Shown here: positions 43,593 to 52,016 of the stretch, one piece after another
Position numbering within the stretch: position 1 is the stretch's first letter
Layout: each line of letters opens with the position of its first letter
Origin: JBFWNG01 sp050251195
GTDB lineage: Bacteria > Bdellovibrionota_B > Oligoflexia > Oligoflexales > Oligoflexaceae
Length of the DNA stretch: 64,000 nucleotides
Reading direction: 5' to 3'
Assembly (NCBI GenBank): GCA_050251195.1
Contig: JBFWNG010000008.1
Coordinates: forward strand, 109,542-173,541
Position numbers and translations under genes: made by a program
The notes under the pieces: model-generated
Databases searched by the model: none
Told to the model about the DNA's origin: nothing
What the model saw: the letters and a program-made list of their open reading frames with translations, nothing else

Positions 43593-44984
43593 ATGGAGTT
43601 TTCGGATCTAGACAAAGAAAAGATTGATGCGACCCTTTTGGAAGGCGTCTGCAGTCGAGCGGCGTTTCTTTGCATGCTTTTTTCTGTCGGCTTCACCTTG
43701 TACGGTTACAGCAGCCTAGAATTTCTCCAACTTTTCCGTCCCCAATTGACCTTAGCGGAAAATACCTGGCCACGATTTCTATTAAACGGCATACCGTTTG
43801 CCCTCTTGTCGACTTACCTCTGGAAAAGCAAAAAGAATACCAAGGTTAAAGCACGGGTTGCTGCCGTTGTTATGCCCGCGCTATTTGTGACAGCGTGCTT
43901 CATTCACGCATGGCCCATCATCTGGTCAGGCGACACGGGCCTGTTTCTCTATGTCCACGGAGCTAATATCTTCGTCATCGCCATGATGGTTATGGTCATT
44001 TCGCCGCCGAAGAAAATCTTGTTTGCGGTTTATGGGACCCTCCTCTTCACTTTTCTCGTGCCGATCGCGTATATGCTTTACCGGGCGGATAGCATCGTCT
44101 TACTCAAAACCTTTCTCAATGACATGCTGTTGTTTAACGGCGCGTCGTGTATCGCGGCATTAAATATTCACAAACTCCGTCGGCAAGTCGCAATGCTAGA
44201 CGCTCAAATAAAAATGACAGTCAAACCATTCCTTGGCGCAGATGTAACAAGAGCTATCTACGAGAATCGCATGGATCTTCTCGAAGCAAGGGAAGCAAGC
44301 GGTCTTATTCTCTTTGCAGACATTCGTGGATTCACTCTTTTCACCCGCCAATATTCCAAAGACATCACGACGGAATTTATGCATGAATATCATTCGTACT
44401 TCGCCAAAGTGATCGGTACGCATATGGGCCACATTCATAAGACGAACGGCGATGGTCACATGGCTTCATTTGGCATCATGGACTCAAGCGACGACTTATC
44501 AGATATCGAAGAATTTAACAGGACAGAGATAGAAGAAAGCGAGGCTCGGCGCAAAGCATCTTTGCTCACAAGCTCGCTCAAAGTTTTTGATCTCATAGCG
44601 AATCACCTGGAGTCATTACGACAAAAATACGGCATCGACCTCGACATGAGGCTTGGCGCGGGACTGAGCTATGGCAAGGTGAATGTTATTGTCAGAGGAG
44701 ATCAATCAACGAGGCAAGAGCAAGACTTGGACGGCGAAGTTATCATTCGATGTGCCCGACTTGAAAGCTATACTAAACTATTGCAAAGGGACGAATCGTC
44801 ACGCCATTCTTATGCCGTCATATCCCCGGAATTCGAAGACATAAGGGATTCTATAGCGGTTGACCTTGATTCGATCTCCACTCAGGGTGGTGGCAAGCAG
44901 GTGCGGGATTTCCCGGAAATCCAGCAGGTCCTGGTTTATGGCGTTGAACTACCTCTGGTTTCCAAGTTCCATCAGGTGTCGTAG
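43593..44984 (+). CDS. Membrane-bound class III nucleotide cyclase
   Basis: From ATG 43593 the protein has 463 residues. About six membrane segments (residues 20-195) precede a class III cyclase domain (about 230-455). FADIRGFTLF gives the first metal Asp, IHKTNGDGHMASFG the purine-selecting Lys and second metal Asp, and DLDGEVIIRCARLE the last motif. In that motif the transition-state Asn of known cyclases is Ile, while Arg is kept. There is a 50-residue acidic insertion (SSDDLSDIEEFNRTEIEE). Adenylate cyclase activity is likely but not certain. It directly follows the hexapeptide gene. Confidence 0.8.
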   Translation: MEFSDLDKEKIDATLLEGVCSRAAFLCMLFSVGFTLYGYSSLEFLQLFRPQLTLAENTWPRFLLNGIPFALLSTYLWKSKKNTKVKARVAAVVMPALFVTACFIHAWPIIWSGDTGLFLYVHGANIFVIAMMVMVISPPKKILFAVYGTLLFTFLVPIAYMLYRADSIVLLKTFLNDMLLFNGASCIAALNIHKLRRQVAMLDAQIKMTVKPFLGADVTRAIYENRMDLLEAREASGLILFADIRGFTLFTRQYSKDITTEFMHEYHSYFAKVIGTHMGHIHKTNGDGHMASFGIMDSSDDLSDIEEFNRTEIEESEARRKASLLTSSLKVFDLIANHLESLRQKYGIDLDMRLGAGLSYGKVNVIVRGDQSTRQEQDLDGEVIIRCARLESYTKLLQRDESSRHSYAVISPEFEDIRDSIAVDLDSISTQGGGKQVRDFPEIQQVLVYGVELPLVSKFHQVS

Positions 44985-45044
44985 GCTTTGGATTTTCGCC
45001 AAAAAACAAAATTCTTGCACTTCATTCTTTAAGGAAGGAAAATT

Positions 45045-46676
45045 ATGGCAAACGTAAACAACTTTTTCTTTCGGTGGCTTATGAAAATTGGCGCGATAGT
45101 CTGTATGCTCTTGTTGTCGAGTTGCAAAACCAAAGCCACAGGTTCTTCGTCAAAGAATGAAGGCGATGCCTCGCAAGTGCAACTAAGTGCGAGTGATCTC
45201 TCTATCCTCGTGCCACTAAAACTAGGCGACTCCAACGGTATTTGTAATGCGCCTGGGCTTGACCTGAACGGCACCAAACCCATCATTCCCAGACGAGAGT
45301 TTTTGAAGCTGGCGACGGCTATCTACATCGAAACTCCCCAAAACGCCGGAAAATTCATCCGGAAACAAAAGAACAAGCCTGCGGTTTCGAACCCTGACTT
45401 CGAAGCAAAGGTAGCAAAGATCCAATCCGGCGAAGGAACAGACGACGACGCCCAACGAGATTTGTTGGATATGTGTACCCATTTGACAAAAGATCAAAAT
45501 ATCAGACAGCTGACCATGGATCCTTTCGCGACGTTGCTCAAATTCGACGTAAGTGCCGCAACCGTTGCCGATCACGTCGATCATTTGCCGATCGCGTTAT
45601 CGCGTCATAAGGACTATCAAATCTGCCAGTATGAGAGTTGGCGCATAGTAGGTTTGCGCTTTGACGTGTGCTCGAATCGCGCACAGATTCCGGATTTGCA
45701 GGATGAGCCTTCTCTCTCCGACTCTTGCATGGGGGAAGTCCGAATGGTGGCACAACCAGTGCTGTGCGCAGGAGGCACCTCGGAGAAATGTGTCGACAAT
45801 AATGCAAAGCTTTTGGTTAAAGACTTTTCCTTTCATCTGATTTTTCGGGCGCCGAAGGATTGGAAGCCGTTCTACGCCAAGTTGAAGCAAATGGCTAGAG
45901 TCTCTCGTCAGGAGAACCCCAACTGGAATCTCGAAGCGAATGAAAGGCTGCTTCAACCTCATTACGGATTAAGCGCTGAGATGAACACATGCGACGGACC
46001 CGTATCAAAGGAATTTAGATCCCTCATCGAGGGCTTCGCAACTTACGAGAACCTAGTAAACATAACCTGGATGGGTACCTCCGACGGACCCGCTCATTGG
46101 TCGTTTGGGTCAGGCAATCAACGGAACGGACGCTGGGTCGCTTCGGCGGGGGAAAACTTTAACACCAATCTGTTAGAGGCAAATACCTTCCCATTTGATA
46201 GCGATGCAACAGCAAACTTCACAACCGACTTTCACCACGTTGCCAAGTACTTTCAAGAAGGACAAGGCCAAACACTTCCGCACACGATTTCAGGTTCCTA
46301 TAAGGTAGCCAGTGAAATCCTCAATCCACGTATCGTTTCACAATTGAGTCGCAATGGCCTTCCCGTTCCCATGAATGCTGTCGACACATCTTGCGTGAGT
46401 TGCCATACTTCTGAGCAAACTTTGACAACCCTTGCGCAGCAAGCGGGTATCGATCCTGAAAAGGCTTACATTGAAGGCAACGGATACCAAGCCGCAAAAC
46501 AGTTCGAAGGTCCCGCGCCCGCTTGGCCGGAATTCACCAAAACGAAATCCGGCAAACAAGCGTTTAAAAACCTAAGAAACTTTGGTTACGGACTGGAGTT
46601 GCGATACGGCGTCTCTCGGCGAGTTATCAACGAGACGGACGATCTTTTGGTTCTGACGAACCATTTCAATTTCTAA
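45045..46676 (+). CDS. Large lipoprotein with c-type haem motif
   Basis: The 543-residue product has a lipoprotein signal (lipobox LSSC, Cys27). The long N-terminal part has at least nine cysteines and no recognised domain. A haem motif CVSCH occurs in AVDTSCVSCHTSEQTLTTL near residue 450. AAGGAAGG stands about 8 nt before the ATG. It may be a surface- or periplasm-exposed mono-haem redox protein. Its stop overlaps the convergent M24 gene's stop by 4 bp. Other CxxCH lipoproteins lie at 29216, 55140 and 57042. Confidence 0.7.
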   Translation: MANVNNFFFRWLMKIGAIVCMLLLSSCKTKATGSSSKNEGDASQVQLSASDLSILVPLKLGDSNGICNAPGLDLNGTKPIIPRREFLKLATAIYIETPQNAGKFIRKQKNKPAVSNPDFEAKVAKIQSGEGTDDDAQRDLLDMCTHLTKDQNIRQLTMDPFATLLKFDVSAATVADHVDHLPIALSRHKDYQICQYESWRIVGLRFDVCSNRAQIPDLQDEPSLSDSCMGEVRMVAQPVLCAGGTSEKCVDNNAKLLVKDFSFHLIFRAPKDWKPFYAKLKQMARVSRQENPNWNLEANERLLQPHYGLSAEMNTCDGPVSKEFRSLIEGFATYENLVNITWMGTSDGPAHWSFGSGNQRNGRWVASAGENFNTNLLEANTFPFDSDATANFTTDFHHVAKYFQEGQGQTLPHTISGSYKVASEILNPRIVSQLSRNGLPVPMNAVDTSCVSCHTSEQTLTTLAQQAGIDPEKAYIEGNGYQAAKQFEGPAPAWPEFTKTKSGKQAFKNLRNFGYGLELRYGVSRRVINETDDLLVLTNHFNF

Positions 46677-47329
46677 GTGAGAATATCTTCGTAAAACGCC
46701 CCGAACTTCATCGTCGGATCACAAATATGAACCTCTAAAACCCAGCGCTTGGAAGCGGGACGGAAATCCAATTCCTCCAACGTCGCCTCCGTGTAGAGTG
46801 AGTGGGGAAATTCGCTAAGTCTATGACCACGAACATAACTTGGCGCTAGAACCCAACCAAGTTTCTCGGCCTCTTCGCCAGCGAATTTGTACAGCTCCTT
46901 CCCTGATATCCCATGCGCTCGCCAGTGATGGCTGACAAGATCAAACAATGTTCGTACGTCTTTTTCAGCCTTCTTGTAAATGGGATTGTCGCCTACGACA
47001 AACGTTCTCCCAGCGTCACCTTCGATCGATTCCCAGATCGGCCCCAGGTCGATATAGAAAATGTCATCTGGCTTCAAAATATTGTCAGTATAGGGATCAT
47101 TGAAACTCTTCGTCGTACCTTCACCAAATCGCACGTGGCACTTGTGCCAGAATTTTCTCGATCCCATTTCGGCGAGCGTCCTTTGCGCAATTCGGATTGC
47201 TTCCTTTTCATCAATACCCGGTTTGTATTGTGCCGCTATTCTATCGACGGCTTCCCAGGTCTTGATTCTCGCCTGATCGAGACGTTCTTCTATATTGACA
47301 TACTTGCTTGCTTCGAATTGGTTTTGCAT
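46673..47329 (-). CDS. M24-family metallopeptidase
   Basis: From ATG 47329 (GGAAG about 7 nt upstream) the protein has 218 residues, the pita-bread fold of methionine aminopeptidases and prolidases. Metal-ligand segments are visible: DIFYIDLGPIWESIEGDAGRTF (two Asp), VRGHRLSEFPH (His) and WVLEVHICDP (Glu). The first half of the usual M24 domain is short and lacks a prolidase N-terminal domain. It is probably a cytoplasmic aminopeptidase of unknown specificity, not the housekeeping methionine aminopeptidase. It is a single-gene unit. Confidence 0.82.
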   Translation of the reverse strand: MQNQFEASKYVNIEERLDQARIKTWEAVDRIAAQYKPGIDEKEAIRIAQRTLAEMGSRKFWHKCHVRFGEGTTKSFNDPYTDNILKPDDIFYIDLGPIWESIEGDAGRTFVVGDNPIYKKAEKDVRTLFDLVSHHWRAHGISGKELYKFAGEEAEKLGWVLAPSYVRGHRLSEFPHSLYTEATLEELDFRPASKRWVLEVHICDPTMKFGAFYEDILT

Positions 47330-47477
47330 GGAATCTTCCGTTTTTTGGTACCCGGATACCTTTAGAATAAAAGACAATAAATTTCAATAGATTGAGGGGC
47401 CTTAACGCTATATTCTTAGGGCCCTAGACTGCACCTTAGATTTTTTTTCTGCGAAAGCGAACATTTTCTAAGGAGCG

Positions 47478-48053
47478 GTGCTTTACTCTATGAGACCTGC
47501 AAGCAGAGGCAAAATGCTTTCGGACGAGATACTGTACAACGCCGCTCAAGATGGTTCCCATACGGCATTTCGGGAACTTTACGCCCGCTATGAACGCCCC
47601 TTGTTCGGGTTTATCATGCGGAGGATTGGGAACCGCCAAGACGCCGAAGACGTTTTTCATGACGTTATGCTAGCCGTCCTCAAAGAGCCCGACTGCCGAT
47701 TCGAAAGAGGAGGATTTGCGGCCTGGATCTATAAAGTCGCCTTGCATAGGTCTCTGAACAAATTGCGAACGCATAGAAGATTTGATGCGGCCAAGAATCA
47801 GTTGAGAGTTGTTGAACCCCACGCCGAAAGTGCCGAACAGCCTCTTGAATATCAAGAGCAGGCACACCTCTTGGCTAAGGCAAGCGAGCAGTTAAGCCTT
47901 CCGCTTCGTCAAGTTTACGAACTCAGGAAAAACGGAAAGACCTATGAAGAAACGGCGCAAATTTTGGGACTACCTGTAGGTTCGGTCAAGTCTCGAATCA
48001 ATGCCCTCGTCAGGCAACTACGAAAGGAAATGACAAGATGGACTGCGAAATAG
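47478..48053 (+). CDS. ECF-type RNA polymerase sigma factor
   Basis: The 191-residue protein has sigma region 2 (about 25-95: YARYERPLFGFIMRRIGNRQDAEDVFHDVMLAV, FAAWIYKVALHRSLNKLR) and region 4 (about 130-185: LSLPLRQVYELRKNGKTYEETAQILGLPVGSVKSRINALVRQLRKE). The start is uncertain: GTG 47478 sits 2 nt after AAGGAG; ATG 47490 and ATG 47514 (AGAGG 5 nt upstream, beginning MLSDEILYNAA) are alternatives, the last fitting the family best. It overlaps the anti-sigma gene by 16 bp and should direct transcription of envelope genes. Confidence 0.9.
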   Translation: MLYSMRPASRGKMLSDEILYNAAQDGSHTAFRELYARYERPLFGFIMRRIGNRQDAEDVFHDVMLAVLKEPDCRFERGGFAAWIYKVALHRSLNKLRTHRRFDAAKNQLRVVEPHAESAEQPLEYQEQAHLLAKASEQLSLPLRQVYELRKNGKTYEETAQILGLPVGSVKSRINALVRQLRKEMTRWTAK

Positions 48054-48472
48054 GTATCGAACACCTTACCGAATACTTCTTCGGCTGCATCCCCCCTACT
48101 GCACGCCAACCTTTAGAACAACATTTACTAGCGTGTCGTTCATGTCTGGCAACTTTCATCGAACTCAAACGAGATATCGATGTCGGCAGACTCTCTAACC
48201 TGCAACCTTCCCCACAAAAGCGACGTGAGATTCAAAGAGATGCCCGCAGAAGACTGTTTGCAAAATCTCGCTCGTCGCTGCTTCGCTCCTTGACCCCCGG
48301 TAGATTAGTCGTCGGATTTGCGGCGGCTGTTGTCATCTTACTTGGAACATTTCTACGACCTCACAAAACCGTTGAGGCACCTTCTTCTGAGCGATCATCA
48401 CATGCTGTCACGAGCATCGACGGAATTATCGATTCGGGCGGTACCATCCCTGACCATATCAACACTTTATAG
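48038..48472 (+). CDS. Zinc-finger anti-sigma factor
   Basis: The 144-residue protein starts inside the sigma gene's end. It has the ZAS zinc motif HLLACRSC (His29, Cys33, Cys36), a membrane segment (about 88-106: LVVGFAAAVVILLGTFL) and a short external tail (about 107-144) ending SIDGIIDSGGTIPDHINTL. It should hold the sigma factor at the membrane and release it on an envelope signal. The short exported tail, followed by an S41 protease gene 9 bp later, suggests proteolysis or tail sensing as the switch. Confidence 0.85.
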   Translation: MDCEIGIEHLTEYFFGCIPPTARQPLEQHLLACRSCLATFIELKRDIDVGRLSNLQPSPQKRREIQRDARRRLFAKSRSSLLRSLTPGRLVVGFAAAVVILLGTFLRPHKTVEAPSSERSSHAVTSIDGIIDSGGTIPDHINTL

Positions 48473-48481
48473 GAGTATGTT

Positions 48482-49720
48482 ATGCATCTATTGTTCAAAA
48501 ACCCGAAGTTCTGCGCACTGGGCATGACACTTTCCATTCTAGTCCTTGGTTCGGTTTCCTTCGCAGATGCCAACGATTTTTCCAATTGGCGGAGCAAGCC
48601 TCGCGAGAGTTTTCCCAAAGGAGAGGCAGCGTTTGAGAAAGTGAAAAAGACCCTTCTTGAGAAGTACATAGAAAAAGGCCTAACGGAAGAAGATCTCTAC
48701 CGAGCAGCGGTCCAGGGAATGGTGTCAAATGTGGATCCCGCCATGGCCGAATGGAACAAACTCATGACTCCAGCAGAATATTCGGAGCTTCAGGCCGACA
48801 TTGACGGCAAGATTGTGGGAATTGGCGTCGAAATAGATTTCAACGAAACAACCGGATACGCGAACGTTCTCGGTGTGATTCCTGGAACGCCGAGCGCAGA
48901 GTCGGGTATCGTTAGAGGCGACCAAATATTAAAAATAGACGGCGAAAATTTTCGCGGTAAGCAGCTCAGAGACATCGTGTACGCCATTCGTGGCAAGTCG
49001 GGCAGCGAAGTTAAACTTACCATCCTCCATGACGACAAAGTCTTGATCAAAAGACTAAAGAGAGAGGGCCTCGTCTGGGAAACCGTTAATTCCAAGATGG
49101 TTAATCGAGACACGGCGCTTCTCACAATCCATTCCTTCGTCGGCTCAACGCCTTCTCTTCTTGAAAAAAACCTGCGATCATTGAAGTCAAAGGGCGTTAA
49201 GAAATTGATTGTGGACCTTCGCGGCAACGAAGGCGGCGTCTTCGAACGAACCATCGAAAGCGTCAATTTGCTTATTCCAAAAGATCAATTGATTGTCAGC
49301 GTGACGACAAGAGATAAACCCGTAGAAAAGATAAAATCCTCTGCTGGCCCAATAATTGACGACGTTTCCATTGCTGTTTTAATGAACGGGGCAACGAAAT
49401 CCGGGGCTGAGATCATGGCGGCCGCACTGAAAACCAGCGCGGGCGCCACAACTATCGGCACCAAGACCTTCGGCAAATGGAGCGCCCAGAAAGTCGACGA
49501 ACTACCCAATAAGTATGCGATCAAATACACCACGTCTACTTTTGTCCCTGCGAGCGGGGTTGACTTAGCGGGAAAGGGCTTACCCGCCGATATCACTGTA
49601 GAACTCCCGGAAGAGCTTATTCGCAAGCTCCAAAGCCAGCCCTCTATAGAGGAGCGTCTTAAGGAAGACGTGCAGTTACAGGCGGCCATTAACGTTCTTA
49701 ACTTGAAGGCGCGAGGGTAA
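48482..49720 (+). CDS. S41-family C-terminal processing protease with PDZ domain
   Basis: The 412-residue product has a signal peptide (to about VSFAD), an N-terminal helical cap (40-105), a PDZ domain (about 108-190; GIGVEIDFNETTGYANVLGVIPGTPSAESGIVRGDQILKIDG) and the S41 catalytic domain. The Ser-Lys dyad is intact: Ser307 in NGATKSGAEI and Lys332 in TFGKWSAQ, 25 residues apart as in Ctp enzymes. It cuts near C-termini in the periplasm. It ends the sigma/anti-sigma/protease operon (gap 9 bp); cleaving the anti-sigma tail is an inference. Confidence 0.9.
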   Translation: MHLLFKNPKFCALGMTLSILVLGSVSFADANDFSNWRSKPRESFPKGEAAFEKVKKTLLEKYIEKGLTEEDLYRAAVQGMVSNVDPAMAEWNKLMTPAEYSELQADIDGKIVGIGVEIDFNETTGYANVLGVIPGTPSAESGIVRGDQILKIDGENFRGKQLRDIVYAIRGKSGSEVKLTILHDDKVLIKRLKREGLVWETVNSKMVNRDTALLTIHSFVGSTPSLLEKNLRSLKSKGVKKLIVDLRGNEGGVFERTIESVNLLIPKDQLIVSVTTRDKPVEKIKSSAGPIIDDVSIAVLMNGATKSGAEIMAAALKTSAGATTIGTKTFGKWSAQKVDELPNKYAIKYTTSTFVPASGVDLAGKGLPADITVELPEELIRKLQSQPSIEERLKEDVQLQAAINVLNLKARG

Positions 49721-49792
49721 GGTGGACTCGGGGCGAAATTTTAGCTAGAATGCTGGCCGTATCCCAATTAACGCTCATGTCTTGGAGACTAT

Positions 49793-50674
49793 ATGAATAA
49801 AGTTGCTGTCGTCATAGGCAATGGAAATATTGGTTCACTCGTTGGCGTATCCATGGCGGAAAAATTCCCCGGATCCATCTATTTCGTCGGATCAAAAGGA
49901 TTGCTCTCCCATGATGTCCCGTACATCCGGTTTGGCAAGGAAGGGTTGACGAAATTTCCCTTGCCCCCAAAGTTGCCAATTCAAGCGGACGTAATTTTTC
50001 TCGCCGTGAAGGCCTATCAAATCCCGCTCGTTTTAAGAGACTTCAGTATTGTGGTAAAAGACGGAGCACCGATCATTTCCCTGTGCAACGGCTACGTACG
50101 CGAAGAACTCGACGAGCTGAAAGCTCGCTTTCCAAAAGCGGTGATAAGGCAGGGAATGGCGACTTTCGGAGCTAAAATTCCCGACGACGGAATTCGCCGA
50201 TTTACCGAAAAAGGCGGCATCTTCTGGGGACCTTTTGGCGATAACGCACCAGCTACCGAGATAGAATCAACAATTGTTCGAGACAATCAAGCTTTCGGCT
50301 TTACCTTCGATATGGAGGTTGAAAACCGCATTCGACAAAAGTGGCTGTTCAACGTTGCCGTCAACACCCTTTGCGGCGAGAAGCGCCTGGCAAAGAATCG
50401 TGAAACCCTCAATCACTATCCCACTCTCAAGCAATACTTTGACGAAGCTTACCACTGCGCCGACGGCCTGTGGGGTCCGTGGGCGAAACCCTACGAAAAA
50501 TCTTTTGAAGAATGCCTGCGCCTCGTCGATGAAACCGGCGAAAACGAAAACTCCATGGCCTGCGACGTCAGGTTGGGACGAAAGACTGAATCCGAGTATC
50601 TTGCGGGCGTGTGCGCAAGGGATGCAAAAGCCCATCCCGGGCTCGCTCAGGCGCATAGGAAAGTTTCGAATTAA
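49793..50674 (+). CDS. panE: Ketopantoate reductase (PanE/ApbA)-like protein
   Basis: The 293-residue protein has the NADP-binding N-terminus VAVVIGNGNIGSLVGVSMAEKF, VIFLAVKAYQIPLVLRDF, and the C-terminal catalytic part: RQKWLFNVAVNTLCG with the active Lys, and ENENSMACDVRLGRKTESEYLAG matching the SSMLQD..AGRPTEID motif. It should reduce 2-dehydropantoate to pantoate for coenzyme A. The sequence is divergent, so another 2-oxoacid reductase is possible. It stands alone. Confidence 0.75.
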   Translation: MNKVAVVIGNGNIGSLVGVSMAEKFPGSIYFVGSKGLLSHDVPYIRFGKEGLTKFPLPPKLPIQADVIFLAVKAYQIPLVLRDFSIVVKDGAPIISLCNGYVREELDELKARFPKAVIRQGMATFGAKIPDDGIRRFTEKGGIFWGPFGDNAPATEIESTIVRDNQAFGFTFDMEVENRIRQKWLFNVAVNTLCGEKRLAKNRETLNHYPTLKQYFDEAYHCADGLWGPWAKPYEKSFEECLRLVDETGENENSMACDVRLGRKTESEYLAGVCARDAKAHPGLAQAHRKVSN

Positions 50675-50747
50675 GGTTCAGTAGGTCTCCGACTTCTTTA
50701 GACTGAGCTAAATGCCTCGGCTCCCCGAAAGATTTCCCGTGATGAAT

Positions 50748-50774
50748 AAAGGCCTGCTCATAGAGCGGGCCTTT
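50748..50774 (-). terminator. Intrinsic terminator of the lipoprotein gene at 50792
   Basis: AAAGGCCTGCTC (50748-50759) and GAGCGGGCCTTT (50763-50774) form a 12-bp stem with one G-U pair and a 3-nt ATA loop. It lies 18 bp after the minus-strand stop; A residues at the left give a weak U-run. Confidence 0.75.
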
Positions 50775-50791
50775 ACCGAGTTGAACTCTCT

Positions 50792-51520
50792 TTACTTCGT
50801 CTGACTGAGAATGAAGGCACTATATTGAGTGTCTTCGTCGTCCATGTTGATCGTAGCTGCGATTTTTTCCGTCATTTTGTAATCGTCTACTCCCGTGAAT
50901 TTTACCTTTTGCGTAACGAGATAAGTAATATCGTCGTCCTCTTCGCTATCGTAGTTGCGGATGAGTTGGGTTGTGATGTCGCCGAATTTCAAGGGACTGC
51001 TGATTGTTCCGGTATACAACTCTCTAAACTTATCTTTGATTTTCAAGATCTGGAACAGCCGCACTGCTCTCTCTTCAAGATTGCGAATACCACTGACTGC
51101 ATTCTCTTGTTCCATCGAGGGAGACGAGTAAGGGGGATTTTTCAAAGACACGACTCGAATTGATTCATCCTCATCGTCCCATGAAACAAGGGCAGAAAAC
51201 TGTGTCAGAACCTTTGCATTGTCGTCATCGTAGGTGTAGGTGAACGTTTCAGTCACGAGATAAGTGATTTCGGAGTCTTCAGGAATAACTTCGTTGTGAG
51301 CTATGGTGACTTCGTAACCCTTTGACCTAAGGTCTAATTCGTCGCTAAGTGTTTGAAGAAACTCTTCCCTTGCCGTTTGGACTTTGCTGCTTTGCTTAAA
51401 AAGCTCGAGAGCACGTTCCTCGTTCTCCGAGCGAGCGCTCACCGACGATGTTGACGGTTGCTGCGAACAACTTACAACTAGAATACCCAAGCCCAAGCAG
51501 AGTCCCTTTACATTAAACAT
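50792..51520 (-). CDS. Lipoprotein of unknown function
   Basis: From ATG 51520 (AAGGAGG 7 nt upstream) the product has 242 residues with lipobox VVSC (Cys18). The mature part has two similar halves: FKQSSKVQTAREEFLQTL ... ITYLVTETFTYTYDD and FQILKIKDKFRELYTG ... ITYLVTQKVKFTGVDDYKM, so it looks like an internal duplication of a small alpha-beta unit. The ribosome binding site lies in one arm of a long inverted repeat (51527-51587). Family unknown. Confidence 0.75.
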   Translation of the reverse strand: MFNVKGLCLGLGILVVSCSQQPSTSSVSARSENEERALELFKQSSKVQTAREEFLQTLSDELDLRSKGYEVTIAHNEVIPEDSEITYLVTETFTYTYDDDNAKVLTQFSALVSWDDEDESIRVVSLKNPPYSSPSMEQENAVSGIRNLEERAVRLFQILKIKDKFRELYTGTISSPLKFGDITTQLIRNYDSEEDDDITYLVTQKVKFTGVDDYKMTEKIAATINMDDEDTQYSAFILSQTK

Positions 51521-51526
51521 TTTGAT

Positions 51527-51587
51527 CCTCCTTTGCATGATCTTTGAAAAATACACATATGCACCGAGCCAATGTGCAAAGAGGAGG
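51527..51587 (-). promoter_or_regulatory. Inverted repeat that can cover the ribosome binding site
   Basis: CCTCCTTTGCA (51527-51537) and TGCAAAGAGGAGG (51575-51587) are inverted copies apart from a 2-nt bulge, 37 nt apart. On the minus-strand mRNA the second arm contains AAGGAGG, the ribosome binding site of the lipoprotein gene. Confidence 0.45.
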
Positions 51588-51747
51588 CCAAAGTTCTCCA
51601 AGTTCTAACTAACTAGATTTTCCGATATATTTAGGAACAGCAAAATTCAGTAATGGGACAAACTGGTCTACTTTTGCAAAAATGTTACTAAAGGTGCTTG
51701 CGCTTCCCTTCACCAATTTGATACTCCAAGGTCCTCAGTAGACCAAC

Positions 51748-51831
51748 GCGAGCGTGTTGGAATTGGTAGACAAGCCGGTCTCAGAAGCCGGTGCCCGTAC
51801 GGGCATGGAGGTTCAAGTCCTCTCGCTCGCA
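51748..51831 (+). tRNA. tRNA-Leu (anticodon CAG)
   Basis: Acceptor arms GCGAGCG (51748-51754) and CGCTCGC (51824-51830) pair fully; discriminator A at 51831, CCA not encoded. The D-arm has TTGGTAGAC, the anticodon stem CCGGT/GCCGG holds the loop CTCAGAA (anticodon CAG), the long variable arm GCCCGTACGGGC is typical of Leu, and the T-arm has GGTTCAAGTCC. It reads CUG codons. No integrase or att duplication is seen after it. Confidence 0.95.
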
Positions 51832-52016
51832 TTTATTCTAACGATACTCTGCCATATAGAGTGCGTCTCCTACATTGGTCTCTTGCATCCAAAAGATCAG
51901 GCTATCGCCAGCGCGTTTATTGCTGCTCAAGAGCCATCTTATTGGCGTAGGCAGAAGAATTGAGCCGTGATACGATGCTATTCCCTTTTGCCAAACCAAA
52001 GTACGAGGAATGCACT

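Noticed and set aside
51748..51960. Integration site at the tRNA-Leu gene
   Set aside because: No integrase and no duplicated tRNA 3' end within the window.
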